DNA from: Trichopria drosophilae
Lineage: Eukaryota > Arthropoda > Insecta > Hymenoptera > Diapriidae
DNA: 64,000 nucleotides
Assembly: GCA_030407085.1 (NCBI GenBank)
Contig: CM059582.1
Location: 206,614,001 to 206,678,000, forward strand
Direction: 5' to 3'
Each line of letters starts with the position of its first letter. The first letter of the stretch is position 1. A model generated the notes under the pieces. It did not search any database, was not told the origin of the DNA, and was given only the letters and a program-made list of their open reading frames with translations. Made by a program: the position numbers and the translations under genes. Positions 23,068 to 33,479 of this stretch are shown one piece after another.

Positions 23068-23360
23068 TATTGGGTCCACATTTAATGAAGGAATTTTCTG
23101 ACGACAAATATTCATTCGATGAGAAAAAATGTTTTATAAAAAAGAAGACTCGATTTTTCGCGTTATTTTGACATTTAAATCGACATATTTAATTTTCTAA
23201 TTAAGATAGCTCAATTTTGACAACTGAAAAGCGACCTCGAAAATAGTAAGACATGTACCTTTCAGTTTATTTGAACTTGGATTTTCATATGAAATTCTTT
23301 ATTGAAATTGAAGCGACAAAAGTGTCCTACTTTTAATGGGTTAAAAGAGAAAATACAAAC

Positions 23361-23514
23361 CTGAGGGAACTATGTGAACGCTTTGATAACTTTTGTGGCA
23401 GTGTTTGTTCGGGTAAAATTGGTAATGCTGGTGCAATCGTTAGAAACTGATTGTCTTTCCTATCTCCCAACACTCCAGACGTTGCTGATTTTCCCCTCAG
23501 GTTGATTCGGTAAC
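23361..23514 (-). CDS. LRRC49: LRRC49 5' coding exon
   Basis: A 154 bp stretch on the minus strand, open in one frame only (YRINLRGKSATSGVLG... through SKRSHSSL). It has an acceptor-like AAG at its 5' side and a donor GTTTGT after CCCTCAG. Its end phase (2) fits the acceptor of the LRR exon exactly, and the other two frames have stops. The sequence is the N-terminal, poorly conserved part of the protein. The exon with the start codon should lie further upstream and was not identified: its last codon contributes one base. The exon is not part of the duplicated segment. Confidence 0.7.
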
Positions 23515-24004
23515 CTTAAAGATTTAGAAATTAAATGCAACAATTAAATGTGTCTTTGTTAACTTTACTTTTATCGAAGAGGACAGTTGACAAAGCTACA
23601 CAAGAGCATAATTTCTCGGACAAAACTGTTGCTAGGGAAAAAACATCGTATAAAAAATGTACACAGATGCACTTGCGCTGCTTATTACATAACAGAAAAT
23701 TCGAAGGACGATCGATGTTTTAACATCTTATCAATTCCATCAAAACATCAATATACATCACTTCTAATAAACGACATTTTATAGAAAAAAGTTTGTTTGT
23801 CTCTGCGCATTCGATACCTTGTTTTAACAATGAAAAAATAGGTTTTTCTTTTAAAATATTTATTATTTTTCTTTTAATTTTTACATTTTAAAATATCTTA
23901 CAAGGTTTTGAACCGAAATTTTTTTTATCTCCCGCCGTCGCAGAAAAAGATGCGCTGAAACGTCGAGAGAAATTTCTTACAACATAACCTTAAATTGTTG
24001 AAAA
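23515..24004. promoter_or_regulatory. Spacer between divergent LRRC49 and MRPL54
   Basis: Fewer than 500 bp separate the most 5' LRRC49 exon I can support (minus) from the MRPL54 start codon (plus). A shared, bidirectional promoter is plausible. CCCGCCGTCGCAG at about 23933-23945 is a GC-rich island in AT-rich sequence. No TATA box in a convincing position was seen. The undetected first exon of LRRC49 may be here. Confidence 0.4.
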
Positions 24005-24101
24005 ATGAGTTTGTTTTCGGTGTTTAAATTACTTCAATTACCGAAGAATATTATTATTCCATTTCAGTATGCGATACAAGCAAATAGTTATGCTGGACCT
24101 G
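24005..24101 (+). CDS. MRPL54: MRPL54 exon 1 (mitochondrial ribosomal protein mL54)
   Basis: Starts ATGAGTTTGTTTTCGGTG and encodes MSLFSVFKLLQLPKNIIIPF, an N-terminus rich in hydrophobic and basic residues without acidic ones, as expected for a mitochondrial targeting sequence. The exon ends after one base of codon 33 at a consensus donor (GTAAGT). The next exon starts with TC, restoring a valine or glycine-class codon in frame (G|TC). With exon 2 the protein is 137 residues; the human protein is 138. The start is preceded by GAAAA, a reasonable context. Confidence 0.85.
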
Positions 24102-24289
24102 GTAAGTATTTTGAAGTTATTAAATAATAATTTTACTTTGAAAGTCAACTAAAAAATGTTCTAGTATCGATACTTTTTATTATTACATTTTAACTAAAAG
24201 TATTATAGAAAGACAATTTTAGGAATGTTTAAACTTTATAAAACTTTTATTTAATATTAAAAAAACATATACACTTGTAAAATATATGA

Positions 24290-24890
24290 TATTTATTTAT
24301 TCACACAATCCTCCAAAATATAAAATAAAACAAAAGCGAATTCAATTCATAAACGTAACAAGGTTCAACTAAATGAGATACTATATCAGTAGCTATTGTA
24401 ATAAAATATTACGGTGCAGTATAATATTTTAAGCAATGAGCTCGCAGCCTTTTAATCAAAATTGGTTGTGGGTTTCAACTAGATTAAAGGGAAGTATATT
24501 CCATTCACGTCTTAAACGAGAAAGAGGCGAATGATAACCATAGCGAGATGAAGATGAAATTTCTATAAGAATACGTGGGTTTTTAATGGGATATATAGTA
24601 TGCCAATAAGTAAATAATTTATACTAATCCTAGCGTGCAAGACTCGCAAGACATATAAAACATCGTGACAATAATGTAAAGATTCAATGGTTGGTAGGTT
24701 AAATCTTTGCAAGAGTGAAGAATTAGTCGTGATCAAAGTATGACATTGGGATCTTGATTTTAAATGAGAGGTAACGAATAAATCTGTGCTGAACCGATTT
24801 AAGTTTCTTAATCCGAGTCTTTAAATACGGTGATCAAACTTGAGAACAATACAGAAAATAAGGTAAGACGAGTGTAAAAAAATGGTATAT
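24290..24890 (-). mobile_element. 3' fragment of a CR1/L2-like LINE
   Basis: Minus-strand reading gives KSVQHRFIRYLSFK, which matches the conserved C-terminal block LExVQHRFLRFLxFK of the LINEs at 58400-58894 and 52827-53243. Stops and frameshifts interrupt it. The 3' side has a TTTATTTATT tail (complement AATAAATAAA). Confidence 0.7.
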
Positions 24891-25045
24891 TCTAGTTAAT
24901 GACCCTACTCGTCATCCTGTGAAATTTCAGACCCTGTTACCGAAGTAACTAATGAGAAAAACAAAATTAAAGTAACACTGATTTTCGCGGTACTGCACAG
25001 TAATGCATATAATGCAGTGTAAAATTACATTTTGATTTTAGTAAC

Positions 25046-25200
25046 AAAACTTTAGAAAGACAGATCTTTGTAAAAAATCACATGTATATCAATCATTTAA
25101 TAATGAATTCAATACGATTTTAAAAACAAAAACTTTAGAAAGACAGATCTTTGTCAAAAATCACATGTATATCAATCATTTAATAATGAATTATAGGTTG
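25046..25200. repeat. Two-copy direct repeat, ~83 bp
   Basis: ACTTTAGAAAGACAGATCTT followed by the ATCACATGTATATCAATCAT block occurs twice, starting near 25046 and 25128, with only a few differences. Confidence 0.9.
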
Positions 25201-25221
25201 TGTTATTAGCTGTGTTATATA

Positions 25222-25935
25222 CACTGTAAAAAATGGTAATGAATTTTACAACTGATTGTAATTTTCATGGGTGCAAATTTGGCAACATTTCCCACATGTA
25301 GCGTAGGGTTTTTACCACTTGAGGTTTGGGATTTTACAACGTTTTTGTGAATTTACCAGACACGGTTGTGAATGTACTACGCTGAAAGCAGGAAAATTAC
25401 AACGCGCTGTAAAAGTACTACACTGTACGTTGGTCATAACTGTAGACTTACCACGCGGGGTAATTTTACCACTCGAGGGAAAAATACAGGATTTTGTAAA
25501 AATACACATAGTCATTGTAAAAATTCTAAGTTAATTGTAAATTTACATTTAAAAATTGTAATATTACCGATTACATGTTAAATGTACATTCTGATAGGAA
25601 AAATACAGGTTTAAAGTGCGAAATTCATTGATCGGCCCGTCTAGTGTATAAGATCTTCGAGCTGGATAACCTACAAATTTTAATATTTTGTTGTAAATTT
25701 ACAACGTACATGGGTAAATTTAATACACTCTGCGTGACAATATTACCGCATTTTTTGAATTTTAATACGGTGTTGTAAATTTACAACTTTACTTAGAAAT
25801 TTTACAAAGACAAATAGGAACTTTACATAAGGTGGTAAATTTACAATAAAAACTGTGTAAAATCGCTACGCTTAGCATTGGTCATATAATTGCCTACGCT
25901 TAAGGTGGTAAAATTCATTACTATTTTTTACAGTG
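25222..25935. mobile_element. Non-autonomous DNA transposon, CACTGTAAAAAAT termini
   Basis: Inverted ends CACTGTAAAAAATGGTAATG and CACTGTAAAAAATAGTAATG, 714 bp apart, with TA on both sides. The interior is built from many variants of GTAAATTTACAAC in both orientations, about every 25-30 bp. CACTR ends suggest CMC/Mirage-type elements, but this is by terminus only. Related material lies at 28270-28520 and at the ends of the element spanning 32971-38051. Confidence 0.8.
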
Positions 25936-25944
25936 TAGGTTTTC

Positions 25945-26172
25945 TTAACCCGTAACCGTCAATCTGGGTGAGAACCACCCAGGGCAAAATTTTAAAATTA
26001 CCTTCCAATACTCATTGCATTACATAAAACAGACCTCAAACCAACTGCAGTTCATAATTTCGAGTCATTATGTCATGTAGAAGCCAAATGACAACTACAT
26101 TTCTGCGACGGGTCATTCCAACCCAGTATGAAAGTTGTGTGTTGTTTTCGAAGTGTGACGGTTACTGGTTAA
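25945..26172. mobile_element. Short TTAA MITE
   Basis: A 228 bp stretch between two TTAA sites with inverted ends CCCGTAACCGTCA / CCAGTAACCGTCA. PiggyBac-like by target and ends. It includes an internal palindrome GGGTGAGAACCACCC and abuts the CACTG element on the left. Confidence 0.8.
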
Positions 26173-26224
26173 ACGCACAACTTCTGATTTTTCTAACTGC
26201 TCTGCTATAATTAATTTGTACAGA

Positions 26225-26720
26225 ATGCTGGTTTTACCTATATTAAATTATGTTCTGTCATTTGGAGACCTTTTTATTCTAAATACGTTGACCAGCTCGA
26301 AAGGGTTCAACATCGGCTTTTGAGATACCTTTCATTTAAATCTGGGTCACCTATTAGTTATTTCTCGCATGACTACACTGCGGTTGCTATTTCCTTTAAA
26401 CTCCTTACTGTATCGGCACTCCATCACGAATGTGATCTACTTATCATTCGAAAAATTACATTGAACCTTATTAATTGTAATCAATTATCCGAAGTTTTTT
26501 TATCGCATACTCAGTATTATGAATTAAGGCAGCATCGTGAAATATACGAAGGAAATGCTAGATGTAGATTTGGTTTCCAGTTTAACTCAGATATCAAATA
26601 TTAAGGTTTATTCATTGTTTATTAAGGTTTGTTCTTGTTTTTACTATTACTAAGCACATATTGTTATTTCTTTTTGTATAAAGGCCTTTCAAGGACGTCT
26701 CCTACAATAAATAAAATAAA
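26225..26720 (+). mobile_element. CR1/L2-like LINE, 3' fragment with tail
   Basis: Frames including YVDQLERVQHRLLRYLSFK and SYFSHDYTAVAISFKLLT match the LINE C-terminal block seen at 58480-58600. A frameshift lies near 26260. The end is a 3' untranslated region with TTGTATAAAGGC and an AATAAATAAAATAAAT tail. Confidence 0.8.
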
Positions 26721-26759
26721 TTTAAAAAATTCTAAACGCTAATTTTAAATCTAAACATA

Positions 26760-26985
26760 AATGTATGGATTTAACTGTACTTAAATTAAACCGTTCTGCA
26801 TGATTAGAGTAGTCATGATTATACAGACTCATAGGTGAACCCTCTTTAAGACATAAAAGCCTTATGAATCGGTGTTGAACCGACTATAAGGCCTCAATGC
26901 CTTGCCAGGTGTAAGGTGTCCATACTGAAGACCCAAACAAGATGTGAGGCAAGACAATAGTTTTATAAAGATAAATTAAAATTCT
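26760..26985 (-). mobile_element. LINE fragment, minus strand
   Basis: Reads LYKTIVLPHILFGSSVWTPY on the minus strand, the same block as LYKTLVLPNILYASPIWTPY at 58403-58460. Cut on its right side by MITE sequence. Confidence 0.75.
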
Positions 26986-27122
26986 AGTGTCGTGCCTATC
27001 ACAATATAGGTTAGACAGAATTACAAAAGAGGGAAGAAGAACTAACCTTACCTGCGCTAAATACGTGAAGGGAATCTCGTTCATAATGTGAAGGCGCTAA
27101 AAAAGTGATGGACAATAAAATG
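26986..27122. mobile_element. Fragment of the CAGTAGAACTTCACTTTATT MITE
   Basis: Matches the right half of the MITE at 46299-47936 and 4862-5093 (AAAGTGATGGACAATAAAAT and a CTACTG end followed by TA). The left terminus is missing. Confidence 0.75.
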
Positions 27123-27384
27123 AAGTTCTACTGTACACTGTAAATCGAGCAGATTTTATTTCTCTACGATAAATAGAATTACTTGTCTGTAGAATAGGGT
27201 TAGACAGAATTACGAAAGAGGGAAGAAGAACTAACCTTACCTGCGCTAAATACGTGAAGGGAATCTCGTTCATAATGTGAAGGCGCTAACAAAGTGATGG
27301 ACAATAAAGTGAAGTTCTTGTACACTTTAAATCGAGCAGATTTTATTTCTCTATGATAAATAGAATGACTTGTCTGTAGAATTG
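27009..27384. repeat. Tandem duplication of a MITE/LINE junction, ~189 bp unit
   Basis: The block starting GGTTAGACAGAATTAC and ending in TTACTTGTCTGTAGAAT occurs twice (27009 and about 27198). The second copy lost CTACT around the MITE end. The duplicated unit spans the MITE right end and the adjoining LINE sequence, so it arose after they were joined. Confidence 0.9.
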
Positions 27385-27570
27385 TCTACCTGAGGAAGTA
27401 ATATCTGCTCTACCTTTATCGCAATTTACACTTAGAAGTAAGATTTATACGTGCAATATTACGAATGAATACAAGACTGTATCAAGTGACCATTATTATA
27501 ATTTTTTTGTAACAAGGGTATTTATGCCTGTTAGTATATTACTAAATAAAAAAAAATAAATAAATATGGA
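27125..27570 (+). mobile_element. LINE 3' end fragment with tail
   Basis: Includes LPEEVISALPLSQFTLRSK in frame, the same C-terminal block that occurs on the minus strand at 46150-46296, and ends with AAATAAATAAATA. The MITE right end adjoins it at the same relative position as in the 46 kb copy. Confidence 0.75.
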
Positions 27571-27796
27571 TACAATTGAGATATTAAAGTAAAGCATTTG
27601 AGAATGCACAATAGGGTAAAATGTTGCCGAATTTATCATACAATATTATCATTTGTAATAATTTTATCGCAACAAAAAATGTAAAAATCGAACGTTAACA
27701 AATACAGCAATAATGAATTCATTATTAAACATAAACAGCTTTTCCTCGTATATAATTATTAAATTACATACAATAAATAAATTTTTTATTTTTCAG

Positions 27797-28113
27797 TCGC
27801 AGTATTGGGCAAGAAGAAGACTGGGCTTGGAGGAAAGAAATCGATGATGAAAAAAATAGTTCATCCTGTTGAAACTGATATAAATCGCCTCCTAAAATTT
27901 TGCTGCGGTACAAATATTCTGAAAGAAAATGGTGAAGATGTTGAATTAAAACCAGACTCCGATTATCCCGAGTGGTTGTGGAGTATTCGAACTGGTCCAC
28001 CTTTGCCTATTGAACAACTTGACCCTAACACTAAAGAATATTGGAGACGAATACGAAGACAAGCATTGAGAAGGAATAATAAACTGTATAAACTTAAGAA
28101 ATTCCAAAAATAA
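27797..28113 (+). CDS. MRPL54: MRPL54 exon 2 (mitochondrial ribosomal protein mL54)
   Basis: mL54 is a protein of the large subunit of the mitochondrial ribosome. The exon starts after TTTTTCAG at 27796 and runs to TAA at 28111-28113. It encodes VAVLGKKKTGLGGKKSM, then the conserved core: INRLLKFCCGTNILKENGED, LKPDSDYPEWLWSI, GPPLPIEQLDPNTKEYWRR and a basic C-terminus (RRQALRRNNKLYKLKKFQK). The vertebrate protein shows the same order (GVNIYKEG..V, LKPDAEYPEWLF, LEELDPESREYWRRLRKQ). The length and the two-exon structure are complete within the window. Confidence 0.95.
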
Positions 28114-28269
28114 AAGTACATTGAAATTTTTGAAGAAGTGAATGATAGTTTCTAAGCGAATGACTGTAATAACGAAGTGTAGATATAAGTTCATCTATAT
28201 GAAAGATTGTAATATACATTGTTTAAGTATTTGAAAATTTTAATATTGATCTTTATTTAATCACCCTTT

Positions 28270-28520
28270 ACACACTGTACAAAATTTCAGCCTAAAATTA
28301 CCAAGCTGAGAGTAGGTAATACTGATTACCTACTGAGTAATAAAGGTTACTAGGCAGTTGTATATAGTTCACCGAAAAATTGTAAACATACTCAACCGCT
28401 ATGTAATTTTCAGCCGATTTCGAAGGGAAGGTTAACAATTTACAATCGGTGCAGTAAAATTACAAAAATTATATTAAAATTACGATTATCGCAGTAAAAT
28501 TGCCATTTCTGATGTAAAAT
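28270..28520. repeat. Fragment rich in TGTAAAATTACA motifs
   Basis: Repeated GTAAAATTAC/GCAGTAAAATTGC motifs at close spacing, starting with CACTGTACAAAATTTCAG. Resembles the interior of the 25222-25935 element, but no right terminus was found. The rest of 28114-28780 shows nothing beyond this. Confidence 0.5.
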
Positions 28521-28779
28521 TACATTCGGATTTTGCTCTTTCATTTGGAGGTTAATGGTCTGTAAAAGTTATAAATATATTTTGTAGTGTTTTTAATGGT
28601 ATTCTTTATTTACCTTTGGGTTAATTCAAAGGGTTTCAGGATACAAATATAAATGATTTTTCGAGAAATGCATTTAATTTATTAAATTATAAAACGAAAT
28701 ATATAAATGCTTATAAAATAGACATAGGAGTAATTTTTTTCTTATATATATTCTTAAACGGTTAGGCTACTGAGCCTGG

Positions 28780-31700
28780 CCACTGCGAATCTATGCGATC
28801 CTATTGTGGCAACCTTAGCTAAGTTATAGTTCTTCCAGTAGTTTCAGCTTCCCTAATACTACTGAATGAATAATTTTTGATTTCTTCAGGTATTAAAAAG
28901 TCCTTTCCGAAAATCATGTATCTTTCCTGACAGGTTGCTATGCAAGATCTCAGTAAGTGTGTTTCGTTCGCAACAAGACAAATCTGCAGTTTTTGTTGTA
29001 GCCTTCTATCAGTGATCTTTCATATCTTGGGGTTTCCAAAGTGCCCCAAGCTTTCTTTGCTTAAAAAATTGTCGACTTTTTAAGTAGTTTTTTCGCTACT
29101 TCAGTAGTTATTCCCAAAGCAGGCTCAGAGCCAATGAACTTATTACTGGCACCTGCCTTGGCAAGTTTGTCGCCTTCTTCATTTCCCTTATTTCCTGCAT
29201 GCCCTTTTATCCATTTTAGGATAACTTTGTTGTTGTATTGAACCAAGTTATTTAGGTCAAATATACAGTCTTTTACTAGTTTAGAGCTTACTTGTAATGC
29301 CTCCAGAGCCATTAGCACGGCTTGACTATCTGTTAGAATGTTGATAGTACAGTTTTTGTACCCTTTGTCCAAATTAGTTTGCACACATTCTCTAACAGCC
29401 ATTAATTCTTCCTGAAAGATGCTTGGATTTTGTCCGAGACTTCCTGACATTTTGACTTGTGGACGGTCACCAAATATAACATACCCGGTTCCACTCGCCA
29501 TTTTTGAGCCATCAGTGTACCTCACCAGTGAGGTGAGGTTTCTTGTCAGGTGGGTCTCTTCCGTCATTGGTCGTTCCCTAGATGGCGTTTCGACTTTAAA
29601 GAGCCTGGTTTCTCCAAGCTCTGGTTTAATATCGTCGGCGGGCATTCCCATGATCGGATTCAGAAAGGTTTCCCTTTTGAGGTTGTTATATCTCTTTGAT
29701 AACCAGTTTTTGTTCTGTCCCATGTGCACCCTGTACATCGTACTTCTTGCCTCATTTCTCACCTGCAGGTGGAGTGGTGGCATATTTAGTAGTGCTTCTA
29801 GGACAATTGTTGGAGTTGAGTTTAATGCTCCAGTTATTAACCGACAAGCTTGTCCTTGAATGCTGGTTAGTTTATTTATGCAGTTTATTTGGAGGGTTTT
29901 ATCTTTCCATATTATTGCTGCATAAGTGATTATTGGTTTATAACTATGGTTTCATATATCCACATTGCCATGGCCGGTTGGAGTCCCCACTTATTACCTA
30001 TCATGCGCGAGGTAATCACGAGGACTTTTTTCGCTTTAGATAAGACATAGTCTAAGTATTTACTCCAGGTCAGGCTTTTGTCTAAGATGATTCCAAGGTA
30101 TTTTCCATGTTTTGCCAATGGGATGGTTTTTCCCAGTAGCTTTGGCAATTTACAGTTTCCCATTTTCTTTTTCCTAGTAAAGGGGATCATGACTGTTTTT
30201 TCTGCGTTTACTGAAAGTTCATTTTCATGACACCAGCTGCTTACGATGTTTAGAGCAGCTTGCATTCCAATTCCCAGGGTGTTTAGGCAGATTCCTCCGG
30301 TTATGATGGCAATATCGTCCGCATAGCCTTCTACTTCAAAGTAGGCTTCACTTAATTCGACTAGCAGGCTATCTTAGTACAATTGACCATAATAGGGGTG
30401 AAAAAACACCCCCGTGCGGGCAACCCCTAGTAGTTTTTATTACCAGTGTAACATTTAGTAGACTGGAAATTACATTCCTATTTGATAGGAGGTGATTTAT
30501 CCAATTTATCGTGGTTGAGTCGACTCCTTTCCGTGTCAGTCCTTCCAGGATAACTTTGGTTGAGGTGTTATCAAAGGCACCTACTATGTCTAGGAAGACG
30601 CATAGGGCAATTTCCTTGTCATCTATGGTCTTCTCAGGTTTGTCTACTATATTGATCAGCGCTGTTTCAGTGGATTTACCCTTCTGGTGAGCGTGTTGAT
30701 CACTATGTCGCTTGTTTACTTTCATACATTTTTTCCCTGATATATTGATTGATTATTTTCTCCATTACCGTGAGTAGGAATGAAGTTAGGCTTATCGGTC
30801 TGTATGACTTTGGATCGGCATTATCTTTTTTACCTACCTTTGGTATATAGGCCACCCTTACCCGTCTCCACACCTCTGGTATATAAGTCCCCAGGCATGA
30901 CTGGCTCTGAAGATTCTCAATAATGTTGGTAAGATTATTTCTAATCCTTGCTTTAGTAGCATTGGGAAGACTCCGTCTTCCCCTTCTTTTCTGTAAGGTT
31001 TAAAGGGCCGAATTGCCTACTTTACTAAATTTGGTTTGAAGATTTCATTGGCTTTTTTTCAGTCAGTGTTGGACGGTCTTCGCAGTCCATCCTCAGCACC
31101 GCTGTTTTTTACCATACCGTCTGCAATGCAGAAGCCTGGAAAGTGTGTTTTCGCTAATAACAATAGCGTTTCACTCTCCGTTTCCGTGTATGTGCCATCA
31201 GGTATTTTTGGTAGCCCCAGTGGATTGCACGGTGTTTTTGTCATAATCTTATGAATCCTGGCCCCTTGTGCGGTGTTATTTATCTCGCCACACAAGTTTC
31301 TCCAGAATTGTCTTTTTTATTTGTTTATTGTAATTGGTGAGTGATGTTCTATATGCATCCCAATTATTTGTGGTTTTTGCTTTATTGAAAAGTTTTCTCG
31401 TTTCCTTTCTAATCCTACTCAACTCAGGCGTCCACCATGGGACATCCCTATTAGTCGTTTTAGAATTAAAAGGACAGTTTTCCTCATATGCTTTTAAAAT
31501 TAATCTAGTTAGTAGATTCGTAGCATGATTAATGTTCTCAGGGGTTTTAATCGGAAAGAATAGCTGAGATATATGAGTACTGAATTGTTGTTTAAAGTTT
31601 ACCCAATTAGTCTTTTTAGGATTTCTATATACTATTTTCCTAATATTCTTTTCTGTGGATAAGTCAAACCTTATATATCTGTGATCAGATAACGATTCCT

Positions 31701-32960
31701 CATTCTACACATACCATCTACTGATGTTATTTATTACATTACATGTACATAGGGTTATACTAGGACTTCTTGCCTATTACAGGTTACAAATGTGGGCTTG
31801 TTACCCCTATTTAGTATTCTTAAGTTGCTATATACATATAATGAAGTCATTAAGGTACTCACCTCTGCTGTTGTCTGTGCTACCCCATGCATCATGGTGT
31901 GCGTTGGCATCACACCCTAGTATCAGTTTGGTTTCAGAACGCCTACTAACTGGATTAGCCCTCCAGCTGGATTCAGGGGTCAACTGTTTCCCCTGGAAGG
32001 TGGACTGAGGCAACTAGTACCTTTTGTCTCCCTTCCAGTGGTATAAATTCTGCAGCCATATCGTCTGTGCAGAATTCTGGAACAGACAGAAATTTCATGT
32101 TTTTATTAAATACTAAACATGCTCTTGGATTGGTACTGTCGGTATTGTATAAGATATTACCTGCGTATCCGAGACTCTGAATTTTGTTCCCGTTTACCCA
32201 GGGCTCCTGTATAAGCCCAACACTCAAGTGGTCCTTATGAAACCTCCTGCACAGGCTTGCCGAGGCAGCCTCAGCATGATGGAGGTTTATTTGAACCACT
32301 TTGAGTGTGGTCCTATCCATTGTTGTTGTTGGCGCCCGTCACTTTGGAGAGGTCCCGTTCTTGTCACCAAGGGTGTTGGATCCGGCATCGAGTCGGCTCC
32401 GGAAGGCTGAATGTCTACTTTCATCGCGGCCACCACAGATGGCCCAGCAGCATTAGATTGCGCACTGGGCACCTGCGGACTTGCCGAGGAGATCATCGCT
32501 CCAGTCTCCGTTGCCGTACCCGCACCTTCTCCCGCCTCTTTTTTGGCCGGCTTCTTGAATCTGATTAGGATTTAACCAACGACTAGGAAGGGTCTGCATC
32601 CAATCCCCTGAAGAGCCTCATGCGAGACATCATCAATTGCAAGGGTCAAGGTATGTCCCTTACTCTCCGCCTTTGCATTGTGGATCCTCCAGAGATCAGT
32701 CTGAAGACCCTTGTTTTGGATTTTTATTCGGTGTATGTCTACGTCAGCCCCCGGAATCCACACTACACCGATTTGGGTAGCTCGTCTTCCCCCATTACTG
32801 CGAGCTCCGCGCCCTCCCAAATCTTAATTTTACCGATATTATATACTACACACGCTCGACTTTGGTCATCCGCGCGGGTAAGGAGCAGCCATTCCGTTTG
32901 TGTGTACAGCCCAGGAATCTTGGTCCGGCTCCCTCACCTTGTGTCTCGCTAACTACCCTG
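28780..32960 (-). mobile_element. R1/I-like LINE with RNase H, inactivated
   Basis: Minus-strand pieces in the right order. ORF1 fragments lie near 32820-32290. An endonuclease (VQINLHHAEAAS, LIQEPWV, CDANAHH) lies at about 32320-31830. Reverse transcriptase with HQKGKSTETAL, FLDIVGAFDN and RGCPHGGVFSPLLW lies at 30725-30400, with a YADD box near 30320 and its C-terminal part at 30265-29930. RNase H lies at 29783-29061 with the acidic residues of TDGSKM, QEEL, LTDSQA and EGDKLAK. Several frameshifts and stops separate them, so it cannot make a full protein. RNase H plus apurinic endonuclease points to the R1/LOA/I group; the exact clade is not settled. The 5' end near 32960 is approximate. 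Confidence 0.85.
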
Positions 32961-33479
32961 ATGATGGCATTCTGCAAAAAAAAGTCGATGTAATTTTACA
33001 GTGAAAAAGTGGAAATAAAAATACCAGTGAAAATCATTGTAAATTTACAGTGATATTATGCAATTCCTTCATTATCGATGTAATTTTACATATGCACTGT
33101 TAAACGGAAAAAATCAGTTCTATATTTACACGGCACTGTAATATTACAATTGGACTGTAAAATTCCTCGAGTTTTGTCGGAATTTCACATTTGCACTGTA
33201 AAATGATATACCAATAGATCAACTAAATCGTTTGTAATTCAGCTACCTATAATTTGTAATGTCTTCAATTCCCTTTTAGTTAAAAATATAGTCACTCAAT
33301 AAACGAAATAGCACATCTGTGCGGTCGTATACAATATATGTCAATAGCGCCACTACGGTCGACAAGAACGGTGAGAACCACTTTACAGTGCGCGTGTAGT
33401 TTTAAATTTTCCGTGCTTTTTTATATGGAAAACAATTGAAAATTCAAAGACGATGTAAAATTACATTTTTTTAATAATC

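Larger units (their letters stand above)
20371..23344. mobile_element. TTAA hairpin element, ~3 kb, complete (in LRRC49 intron)
   Basis: Flanked by TTAA at 20371-20374 and 23341-23344, with perfect terminal repeats CCCATTAAAAGTAGGACAC. The two arms are reverse complements along most of their length: 20375-20626 pairs with 23068-23340, MITE-1 pairs with its inverse, and 21490-21840 pairs with 21870-22200; the apex is near 21845-21865. TTAA targets and CCC...GGG ends are those of the piggyBac superfamily; no transposase is present, so it would be a non-autonomous hairpin derivative. Four MITE insertions are nested in it. The arm sequence contains CAAAATGGCGACTCC. Confidence 0.88.
24102..27796. 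other. MRPL54 intron, filled with transposon remnants
   Basis: The intron starts GTAAGT and ends TTTTTCAG. It contains a minus-strand LINE fragment, a 83 bp tandem duplication, a CACTG-ended element, a short TTAA MITE, and mixed LINE/MITE pieces listed separately. No host exon was recognised in it. Confidence 0.8.

Noticed and set aside
23535..23784. Two overlapping plus-strand frames between LRRC49 and MRPL54
   Set aside because: No domain, and mutually exclusive frames; one or both probably arise by chance in the spacer.
26320..26604. Stand-alone 94-codon gene
   Set aside because: It is the C-terminal part of a broken LINE (LERVQHRLLRYL block) with a 3' tail downstream.
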